From the NCBI GenBank assembly GCA_965222175.1, contig OZ244938.1, positions 868,001-932,000 on the forward strand: 64,000 bases of DNA. The letters are read 5' to 3'. The notes below the pieces were generated by a model that was given only the letters and a program-made list of their open reading frames with translations, was not told the origin of the DNA and did not search any database. Below are positions 57,625 to 64,000 of this stretch, piece after piece. Made by a program: the position numbers and the translations under genes. Position 1 is the first letter of the stretch. Each line of letters opens with the position of its first letter. The DNA is from NORP240 sp965222175. GTDB taxonomy: Bacteria > Pseudomonadota > Gammaproteobacteria > Pseudomonadales > Pseudohongiellaceae.

Positions 57625-58975
57625 CGAGACTTTCTCCCAGGGCTGAAACCAGATCCCGGATCTGGGATTCGGTGCTGACAAACGGCGGCGCCAGCTGGAT
57701 GGTATCGGCGCCCCAGCGCACGTAGTAACCCTTGTCCAGGCAGCGCAGACCCAGCTCGAAGGGGCGTTTCATGGGTTCGCCGGGGAAGTGGGCGATACTG
57801 AGACCGGCGGCCAGACCGTAATTGCGAATGTCGGTAACCAGTTCATGGTCACGCAGTGCGTGGACCGCGTCTTCCAGTACCGGGGCCAGGCGCCGGACAC
57901 TGGCCACCAGGTCCTCGCCAGTGAGAATGTCCAGCGCGGCGAGACCGGCGGCACAGGCTACCGGGTGGGCTGAATACGTATAACCATGGGGAAATTCCAC
58001 CATGTAGTCCGGTCCGCCATTTTCCATGAACGACTGGTATATATCACTGCGGACAACGACCGCTCCCAGGGGGATGGCGCCGTTGGTGACCTGCTTGGCC
58101 AGTCCCATAATATCGGGTGTCACGCCGAACTCCGCGGCGCCGGTCAATGAGCCCATGCGGCCCAGTCCGGTGATCACCTCGTCGAAAATCAGCAGGATAT
58201 CGTGTCGGTCGCAGATTTCCCGAAGTCGATTCAGGTAACCCCGGGGTGGTGGCAGCACACCGGCGGTACCGGACAACGGTTCCACGATCACCGCGGCGAT
58301 GTTGGAGGCGTCGTGCAGCAGGACCAGTTGTTCCACTTCGTCGGCCAGGTGGGCTCCTTGTTCCGGCATGCCGCGGGAAAAACGGTTCTCCTCCAGCACG
58401 GTATGGGCGATATGATCGGCTTCTATGGTCTGGCCGAACAGCTTGCGATTGAAACCGATACCGCCGACACCCACACCACCGTAATTGACCCCGTGGTAGC
58501 CTTTCTGCCGGCCGATGAAGCGGGTCTTGCCCGGCTGGCCCCGGTTGCGCCAGTAAGCGCGGGCGATCTTGAGGGCGGTGTCCACGGTTTCCGATCCGGA
58601 GTCGGTGAAAAACACGTGATCCAGCCCTTCGGGCGTCAATTCCACCAGCCTGTTGGCCAGCCTGAATGACAGTGTGTGACCGTACTGAAAGCCCGGTGAG
58701 TAGTCCAGCCTGGCAACCTGGTTGCTGACAGCCTCGACAATTTCCGGGCGGTTGTGCCCGGCGCCGCAGGTCCACAGTCCGGAGAGGCCATCGAAAATTT
58801 TCCGGCCGTCCATGTCGTAGTAATAAACGCCGTCGGCCCGGTCCATCATCCTGGGGTTGTTTTTAAACTGGCGGTTGCCGGTGAAAGGCATCCAGTGTGC
58901 TTCCAGCTCGCCGCGATCCAGGGTTACCGACTTGTCCGGCCGTGCTGCACTTTTCGATATACCTGTGGTTTTCAT
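57611..58975 (-). CDS. class-III omega-aminotransferase (beta-alanine:pyruvate type)
   Basis: This 454-aa PLP enzyme has HWMPFTGNRQFK, DGLSGLWTCGAGHNRPEI, FFTDSGSETVDTALKIARAYW, the PLP Asp region LIFDEVITGLGRMG and the lysine segment GLAKQVTNGAIPLGAV. The WMPFT opening and the substrate-tunnel segment are typical of omega-amino acid:pyruvate aminotransferases. It should move an omega-amino group to pyruvate, giving alanine and a semialdehyde. The start giving MKTTGISKSA is chosen; the longer frame is not conserved. The next gene is mmsA, which would process malonate semialdehyde. Confidence 0.9.
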   Translation of the reverse strand: MKTTGISKSAARPDKSVTLDRGELEAHWMPFTGNRQFKNNPRMMDRADGVYYYDMDGRKIFDGLSGLWTCGAGHNRPEIVEAVSNQVARLDYSPGFQYGHTLSFRLANRLVELTPEGLDHVFFTDSGSETVDTALKIARAYWRNRGQPGKTRFIGRQKGYHGVNYGGVGVGGIGFNRKLFGQTIEADHIAHTVLEENRFSRGMPEQGAHLADEVEQLVLLHDASNIAAVIVEPLSGTAGVLPPPRGYLNRLREICDRHDILLIFDEVITGLGRMGSLTGAAEFGVTPDIMGLAKQVTNGAIPLGAVVVRSDIYQSFMENGGPDYMVEFPHGYTYSAHPVACAAGLAALDILTGEDLVASVRRLAPVLEDAVHALRDHELVTDIRNYGLAAGLSIAHFPGEPMKRPFELGLRCLDKGYYVRWGADTIQLAPPFVSTESQIRDLVSALGESLDEID

Positions 58976-59063
58976 CTTGGTAATAGCGTTCCTTGATTTG
59001 ATGCCAATTCTTTCACGTGGCTTTACATGACTACCAGGCATGACCACCAGCCCGGGTGGCCCG

Positions 59064-60632
59064 TCACTTCAATGCCACGCTCACCGGGTCACCCTTGTTG
59101 TCCTGTCGTGGCTCAGCAATGTCGTCGAGCTCCCGGGTAAAATCGTCCTTCAGCCGGTTGTCCGGCCACAGCCTGGTCACAATGTAACCCACCACCAGAG
59201 CCGACAGAAAGGAAGGCGGCATGGTTTCCAGCGACACGAAGTAGGGGCCGACCGTGTCCAGCTCCTGCAGGACAAACTTGCTGACAATGGTCATCAGGAA
59301 ACCGGTGACCATGGACGCGATGGCGGCGCGCTCGGTAAAGGCCGGCCAGAACAGCGACAGGATGATCATCGGACAGAACGTGGCGGCAATTCCCGACCAG
59401 CCGAAAATAACAAACCAGAATATGGTGCGCTCCGGGGAGAGTACCGAAACCAGCAGGGCCAGGCCCAGTGCCAGGACAGCCATGACCAGGGTAACCCGGC
59501 GACAAAGCAGCCTGGCCTGGCGGTTGGTAATGTCAGGATTGACCAGGCGTTCATAAACATCGTGGGTAACGGAGCCCGCCGCCATGACCAGCAGCGATGA
59601 AACCGTGGACATGATGGCGGACAGCACGGCGGCCACGTACAGGCCGACAATCCAGGGTGGAAACGTGTATTCCACCAGTTCCGAAAGCACGTTCTGGGCA
59701 CCGTTGCCCAGGATGGTGTCCGGTGCCACGCCCTGGCTGGTGAAAATATAACGGCCCAGGACGCCGATGCTGACGGCGGAGAATCCCACCAGCAGGGTGA
59801 ACAGCACCGCCACCCAACTGCCCCGGTTGATCTGGGCTTCGTCCCGTATGGCGATGTGGCGCGAGAACACCTGCGGCGATCCCAGGAAGCCCAGGCCGAT
59901 CAGTCCCATGCCCACCACAACCGACAGGTTCATCAGGTTGAAGCCGCCGCTTCCCCAGATATTCACCAGGCCCGGGTCGATAGCCTCCAGGCCTGCGTAA
60001 ATCGATCCGCTGTTGTCCAGGGTCAGAAATGCCACCACCGGCAGGAACACCAGGCAGATCAGCATGACCGCACCCTGGAACATGTCGGTCCAGGCCGCCG
60101 CCAGGAAACCGCCGGCGATGCAATAGATCGCCACCACGATGAACCCGGCCACCGCCCCGGTGTGGTAGTCCCACTGCAGGAAGGTTTCGAATGCCGACCC
60201 GGTGGCGTCGATCTGGGCGGCGATGTAGATCAGCACGAAAATGGACAGGGCCACGGCGGACACCAGCCGCAGGGTATGGGAACGGGACCTGAAGCGGGAA
60301 ACCAGGTAGTCGATGACCGTCATGGATTCGTACCTGTCGGTCAGCCGCTTGAAGCGCGGGGCCATGAGAAACCACGCCACCGCCACTCCCACTACTTCGC
60401 CCACCACGATCCAGTAGGCGCTGAAGCCCACCATGGCGCCCATGCCGGTGACACCCAGCAACAGCCACGCCGATTCCCCGGTGGCCTGGGCCGAAAAGGC
60501 CGCCACCCAGAAGCTCAGGGTTTTGCCGCCGATGACAAAATCGTTCATGGAGTGGATACGTCGCGACGCCAGGTACCCCAGTACCAGCAGGATGACGCAG
60601 TACAGGCCGATCATGGCGTATTTTTCGAACAT
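59064..60632 (-). CDS. sodium:solute symporter (SSS/PutP-like)
   Basis: The 522-aa protein, started at MFEKYAMIGLYC (GGAG ahead), has about 13 membrane helices of the LeuT-fold SSS family. Segments such as SMNDFVIGGKTLSFWVAAFSAQATGESAWLL (substrate/Na helix 2 region) and GFLGSPQVFSRHIAIR follow proline/pantothenate-type symporters. It should import an amino acid or related solute with Na. The gene order (symporter, aminotransferase, mmsA on one strand) suggests uptake of beta-alanine or another omega-amino acid for the downstream pathway. The longer frame to 60812 adds 60 unlikely residues. Confidence 0.88.
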   Translation of the reverse strand: MFEKYAMIGLYCVILLVLGYLASRRIHSMNDFVIGGKTLSFWVAAFSAQATGESAWLLLGVTGMGAMVGFSAYWIVVGEVVGVAVAWFLMAPRFKRLTDRYESMTVIDYLVSRFRSRSHTLRLVSAVALSIFVLIYIAAQIDATGSAFETFLQWDYHTGAVAGFIVVAIYCIAGGFLAAAWTDMFQGAVMLICLVFLPVVAFLTLDNSGSIYAGLEAIDPGLVNIWGSGGFNLMNLSVVVGMGLIGLGFLGSPQVFSRHIAIRDEAQINRGSWVAVLFTLLVGFSAVSIGVLGRYIFTSQGVAPDTILGNGAQNVLSELVEYTFPPWIVGLYVAAVLSAIMSTVSSLLVMAAGSVTHDVYERLVNPDITNRQARLLCRRVTLVMAVLALGLALLVSVLSPERTIFWFVIFGWSGIAATFCPMIILSLFWPAFTERAAIASMVTGFLMTIVSKFVLQELDTVGPYFVSLETMPPSFLSALVVGYIVTRLWPDNRLKDDFTRELDDIAEPRQDNKGDPVSVALK

Positions 60633-60771
60633 GTAGCGCAGATCTCCGTGATGAAGCCGCAGTGTAACTCCCTGGACCACGACAATACAGCCCGGCACCT
60701 TGCCTGCTCCGGTAAGCGCGGTATAGTTAACCCAGAGGTACAGTGAAGCACTAACACCAGCGGAGATTGCC

Positions 60772-62469
60772 ATGACTCGACTATCACGACGCAGATTTAT
60801 CGGTTCCAGCACCGCCCTGGCGGCCGCAGGCCTCGGACTTCCCGCCCAGTCGCTACTGGCCCAGGCTCCAGCGGTGTCAACATCCGCCGCACCGGACTAC
60901 GTGGTAATCAACGCCCGGGTCTTCACCATCGATGCAGACCAGCCCCGCGCCGGAGGATTCGCTGTCACCGGTGACCGGTTCGTGGCGGTGGGCGCCAGCG
61001 ACGAAATCCGCAATTTGGCCGGTGCCAGCACGGAAATCATCGACGCCGAGGGCATGACCGTTGTACCCGGATTCATCGACGCCCATTCCCACCCCTCCGG
61101 CGCCGGGGTGAATGAACTGGTGCAGGTCAATGCCGATCTGCGTTCCGTCGCCGCGATCAAGTCCGCCCTGGCGGACCGGGCCCGGACCACGCCCCCGGGG
61201 GAATGGATCCGGGCATTCAAGTACGACGACACCAAGCTGGCCGAAGGCCGGCCCATCAACCGCTTCGATATCGATGAAGTGGTGCCCGACCATCCCGTGG
61301 TTATCGGTCACCGGGGTGGTCACACCGGCGTCTATAACAGCATGGCCCTGCGACTGGCCGGTGTCACTGCGGAAACCCGTGACCCCGACGGCGGCAGGTT
61401 TTACCGGGATGAAAACGGTGTGCTTACCGGCCTGGTGGCGGAACGGGCCCGGGACGTGTTCCGTGGGCTTATCCCCAGCGGATCCACCAGGGAACAGCGG
61501 CGTGACGGGGTGAAACTGATCTCGGAGCTGATGACTTCGGCGGGACTGACATCAGTGCATCAGACCGGTGCCGGCACCAATGACATGATCGCCTACCAGG
61601 ATGCCCGGGAAGACGGCGGCATGCGTTTCCGCATGTACCTGTTTCCCCGCCAGCAGCTGTTCGAGGACCTGGTGCGTTCGGGGATCCGCACCGGGTTCGG
61701 TGACGAGGTGCTGCGCATCGGTGCGGTGAAGTTCAGCGCTGACGGATCCGCCAGCGAGCGGACCATGTACATGAGTACGCCCTACGAGGGACGCCCCGAC
61801 GACTACGGCATTCTCACCATGTCCCAGGAAGAGATACACGAGGCGGTGGAAAACGCCCACCGTAACGGTTACCAGGTGGGCATACACGCCAATGGCGACC
61901 TCACCATCGCCATGGTACTGAATGCCTATGAGCGGGTTCAGACCCTGTGGCCGCGAGCCGATACCCGTCATCGCATCGAGCACTGCTCGCTGGTCAATCC
62001 GCAACTGCTGCAGCGTATTGCCGACCTGGGAGTGATACCCGCCCCCTTTTATACCTACGTTCACTATCACGGCAATAAGTGGGTGGAATACGGTGAAGAG
62101 AAAATGCGCTGGATGTTCGCCCACCGTTCGTTTCTCGATTACGGCATTCCGGTGGCCCCGGCTTCCGATTACACCCCCGGTCCCTATGAGCCGCTGATGG
62201 CCCTGCAGAGCATGGTCACCCGCAAGGACTTTGACGGACGGATCTGGGGACCGAATCAGCGTATCTCGCTGGACGAGGCCCTGCGCATCTGCACCCTGAA
62301 CGGTGCCTACGCATCCTTCGAGGAAAACATCAAGGGCAGCATCTCGGCCGGGAAGCTGGCGGACTTTGTGATCCTGGCCGACGATCCTCACGAAGTGGAC
62401 CCGGATCAGATCAAGAATATCGAAATCGTGCGCACGGTAGTGGGGGGCAGGACCATGTACGGAGCCTGA
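60772..62469 (+). CDS. Tat-exported amidohydrolase (YtcJ-like)
   Basis: This 565-aa protein has a twin-arginine signal (S-R-R-R-F-I-G at 5-11 followed by a hydrophobic stretch ending LLAQ). An amidohydrolase-superfamily domain follows: VPGFIDAHSHPSGAG (metal HxH), GIHANGD, HRIEHCSLV and ASDYTPGPYEP (late Asp/Thr region). DEALRICTLNGAYASFEE and AGKLADFVIL are the usual C-terminal signatures of YtcJ-type enzymes. It would hydrolyse an amide or ester bond in the periplasm. It is divergent from the symporter gene with about 140 bp between starts, and could supply the amine substrate. Confidence 0.9.
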   Translation: MTRLSRRRFIGSSTALAAAGLGLPAQSLLAQAPAVSTSAAPDYVVINARVFTIDADQPRAGGFAVTGDRFVAVGASDEIRNLAGASTEIIDAEGMTVVPGFIDAHSHPSGAGVNELVQVNADLRSVAAIKSALADRARTTPPGEWIRAFKYDDTKLAEGRPINRFDIDEVVPDHPVVIGHRGGHTGVYNSMALRLAGVTAETRDPDGGRFYRDENGVLTGLVAERARDVFRGLIPSGSTREQRRDGVKLISELMTSAGLTSVHQTGAGTNDMIAYQDAREDGGMRFRMYLFPRQQLFEDLVRSGIRTGFGDEVLRIGAVKFSADGSASERTMYMSTPYEGRPDDYGILTMSQEEIHEAVENAHRNGYQVGIHANGDLTIAMVLNAYERVQTLWPRADTRHRIEHCSLVNPQLLQRIADLGVIPAPFYTYVHYHGNKWVEYGEEKMRWMFAHRSFLDYGIPVAPASDYTPGPYEPLMALQSMVTRKDFDGRIWGPNQRISLDEALRICTLNGAYASFEENIKGSISAGKLADFVILADDPHEVDPDQIKNIEIVRTVVGGRTMYGA

Positions 62470-62529
62470 GGGCGCCGGGCAGATCAGCGCTGACGCGGGC
62501 CGGACGCCGCACCGCCGAACCGGCAGTGA

Positions 62530-62961
62530 TTATCCTGCGTCGCTGCTGCATCTGCCGACGTAGGCCAGAGCATTCAGGCCATAGTCGACGAACACAAGGA
62601 CGTAATTCGCCCCATCGGGATGGATCGAGAATGTCGCTTCACCAAAGACGATATCCGTTGCCCGGCAGACGACGTAACCTTTGTTGGTTTCGCAGGTTCC
62701 GCTGAAACCCTCCAGGTCCGCACGACGCCAGCCCTTGTCAGTGTCCACCACCCAGCGTTGTCTGCCGAGTTCGCCTTCGTCGTCGTTGGACGTGGCGATA
62801 CCGAACTGGTCCAGGGAAACTCCCCGGGTGTCTTCGCAGTAGAAGGTTTCCGCACCGACAGCCGAACTGGCCGTAAGCAGAGCGGCCGTCGCTATCGCTG
62901 TCAGGGTCCGGGTGCCGGGTCGAAGTCGGCCCCGCCGGGCGTTGCTGGATGATGTTGTCAT
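62530..62961 (-). CDS. small secreted hypothetical protein
   Basis: The 143-aa precursor has a basic N-region (NARRGRLRPGTR), then a hydrophobic signal core (LTAIATAALLTASSAVGA). The mature part has four Cys residues (FYCEDT, GTCETN, VVCRAT, GRCSSD), which suggests two disulfide bonds in a small periplasmic beta-rich domain. No family is recognised. It is convergent with the amidohydrolase gene and divergent from the PEP-CTERM miniprotein. Confidence 0.65.
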   Translation of the reverse strand: MTTSSSNARRGRLRPGTRTLTAIATAALLTASSAVGAETFYCEDTRGVSLDQFGIATSNDDEGELGRQRWVVDTDKGWRRADLEGFSGTCETNKGYVVCRATDIVFGEATFSIHPDGANYVLVFVDYGLNALAYVGRCSSDAG

Positions 62962-63244
62962 ATAGCGTTATACGAAACCGTCAGGATTTGGATTGGTTCC
63001 CTGGGTCCTGGTTGTTGATATTCGGGGGACCGGAAACTGTCAGGATAATTTACAGTTTAGCAATGGCAGCGGCGAAGGTGAAATATAACCTATTGAAATT
63101 GCGTAAAATTATAAACTGGCCCGTTATTTGCTGATACGTAGGATGCTAGAAAAGTACCCGGGCAATAACTGGCAATACGCTGCAGTCCAATGGCTGTTTC
63201 CAGGGCCTGCCCGTCGATTTGTCGTAATGAAAAGGAAATCAACA

Positions 63245-63421
63245 ATGAAAAAGCTACTCGTCTTTGCCGCCTGCGCGCTGGCAACTTCCACGGTCCTGGC
63301 CGGTGGTGTGCAGACCTATCAACCAATCCCTCCCTCAGTACCCGAGCCCGGTACCTTTGGCCTGCTGGCCATGGCAACCACTGCCCTGCTGATTACCGCA
63401 CGTTTCAAGCGTCGCAAGTAA
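63245..63421 (+). CDS. 58-residue PEP-CTERM sorting-domain protein
   Basis: The start is the ATG behind AAGGAAA. The product has a signal peptide (MKKLLVFAACALATSTVLAGG). Only about 15 residues follow, then the PEP-CTERM tripartite tail: VPEP, the hydrophobic helix GTFGLLAMATTALLITA and the basic end RFKRRK. These tails are recognised by exosortases (EpsH/XrtA), which cleave at VPEP and process proteins for export linked to exopolysaccharide. A mature protein this small would be nearly all sorting signal. No exosortase is in the window. It lies 45 bp ahead of the sterol-desaturase-family gene. Confidence 0.8.
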   Translation: MKKLLVFAACALATSTVLAGGVQTYQPIPPSVPEPGTFGLLAMATTALLITARFKRRK

Positions 63422-63466
63422 CAGCCTGGTCCGGACCTGGCGGCCACCAACAGGGGAGCGAAGTAG

Positions 63467-64000
63467 ATGGAGAATCTGATACTGGCCAGTGAACAGACGA
63501 TTCACGCCAATCTCTATTTCGGCACCCTGATGGTGGCCATGCTGCTGGAACTGCTCATTCCATTACGAGCCGGTGGCTTTCCGCTGCGCTCCCGCTGGAT
63601 CGGTAATTTTCTGTTGACGGTGGTCAACCTGGCGATAGACCGGTTGGTTATGCCCATTGCCGGACTGGCTCTGGCCTACCTTGCCCTGGAACGAGGCTGG
63701 GGACTGTTCAACCTCATCGAAGTACCCCTGCTGGTAAATATCGTCGTCACTATTCTGGTTATGGACCTGGTCAATTACACGCAGCACCGACTGCTGCACG
63801 GGGTGCCCTGGCTGTGGAGGGTGCACAAGGTCCATCACAGCGACCCCGATGTCGATATCACGACTACCATAAGATTCCACCCCCTGGAGTCGGTATTTTC
63901 CACCGCGGTGAATTTTATCCCGGTAATCGTATTCGGCTTCGCACCGGTGGCATACTTTATCTACGCCATGCTGCTGGTCATCCTGGGATTCATTTCCCAT
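63467..64000 (+). CDS. sterol desaturase / fatty acid hydroxylase family protein (3' truncated)
   Basis: The ATG at 63467 follows GGGGAGCG, and the frame stays open to the window end (178 codons). It has hydrophobic membrane segments (about residues 15-33, 50-75 and 88-105) and the diiron histidine boxes of the family: NYTQHRLLH, VHKVHHSD and the FHPLES extension. These enzymes introduce hydroxyls or double bonds into sterols, hopanoids or acyl chains using O2. The last histidine cluster would lie beyond the window. Its lipid substrate is unknown. It is same-strand with the PEP-CTERM gene. Confidence 0.88.
   Translation, partial: MENLILASEQTIHANLYFGTLMVAMLLELLIPLRAGGFPLRSRWIGNFLLTVVNLAIDRLVMPIAGLALAYLALERGWGLFNLIEVPLLVNIVVTILVMDLVNYTQHRLLHGVPWLWRVHKVHHSDPDVDITTTIRFHPLESVFSTAVNFIPVIVFGFAPVAYFIYAMLLVILGFISH

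Noticed and set aside
56362..57678. 438-codon plus-strand frame opposite mmsA
   Set aside because: The minus frame is an unmistakable aldehyde dehydrogenase with catalytic Cys; the plus frame has no domain.

Overview
The window looks like chromosome from a GC-rich, probably marine gammaproteobacterium whose genus I cannot name. The reasons are the paired osmoregulated periplasmic glucan genes (opgG-opgH), many exported peptidases and phosphatases with Sec, Tat or lipoprotein signals, a TonB-dependent receptor, an ectoine-synthase-like gene, a tiny PEP-CTERM protein and a run of integron-type gene cassettes. I saw no rRNA, tRNA, CRISPR array or complete insertion sequence.

Layout. 1-1.15 kb: the end of a TPR protein of the adenylate-cyclase-associated type. 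1.18-6.1 kb: a lower-GC accessory island with the marks of a cassette array without an integrase. It has minus-strand small genes (GNAT acetyltransferase, antibiotic-biosynthesis-monooxygenase-like, membrane-anchored unknown, truncated pRiA4b ORF-3-like, secreted unknown) separated by attC-like sites, plus a plus-strand vapBC pair. A Tat-exported enolase-superfamily gene sits inside it. 6.5-12.1 kb: ABC exporter, glyoxalase-like protein, outer-membrane barrel, MaoC dehydratase and M20 peptidase on the minus strand. 12.5-17.9 kb: HDOD plus metallo-beta-lactamase-fold operon, then an exported MBL-fold protein, PhoD-like phosphatase and NHL-repeat protein. 18.5-20.7 kb: a dynamin-like GTPase. 21.1-22.4 kb: a 40-codon ORF beginning like a glutamine amidotransferase, directly ahead of a QueC-like PP-loop enzyme. 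22.7-32.8 kb: secreted M20, S9 and M14 peptidases, a LysR regulator, small exported proteins, gene remnants and palindromic repeats.

33-41.6 kb holds one of the two most interesting loci. It contains a sulfatase-like membrane protein, a methyltransferase and a family-4 glycosyltransferase. Next come GTP cyclohydrolase II, a RibD-type reductase, an MDR dehydrogenase and a PTPS-fold protein with Glu at the usual catalytic Cys position. It ends with a flippase-like membrane protein and a CDP-alcohol phosphatidyltransferase. Together these suggest a GTP-derived pyrimidine or pterin joined to a sugar or lipid. 41.7-47.5 kb: opgG-opgH, a repetitive lipoprotein and a HerA/YjgR-like ATPase.

47.6-51.3 kb is the second: an EctC-like cupin, an ATP-grasp ligase and a 654-aa protein with a papain/transglutaminase-like Cys-His-Asn signature, with no ectA or ectB nearby. 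51.9-56 kb: TonB receptor, Asp-box propeller with a CxCC motif and a CPPC thioredoxin-like protein. 56-60.6 kb: semialdehyde dehydrogenase, omega-aminotransferase and sodium symporter, forming an omega-amino-acid catabolic set, with a divergent Tat-exported amidohydrolase. 62.5-64 kb: secreted unknown, PEP-CTERM miniprotein and the start of a sterol-desaturase-family gene.

A short repeat with core TCAGAGGTTCCTTAA recurs near 24.6, 25.5-25.8, 31.1, 39.2 and 45.3 kb, often just upstream of genes and once supplying the ribosome-binding site.
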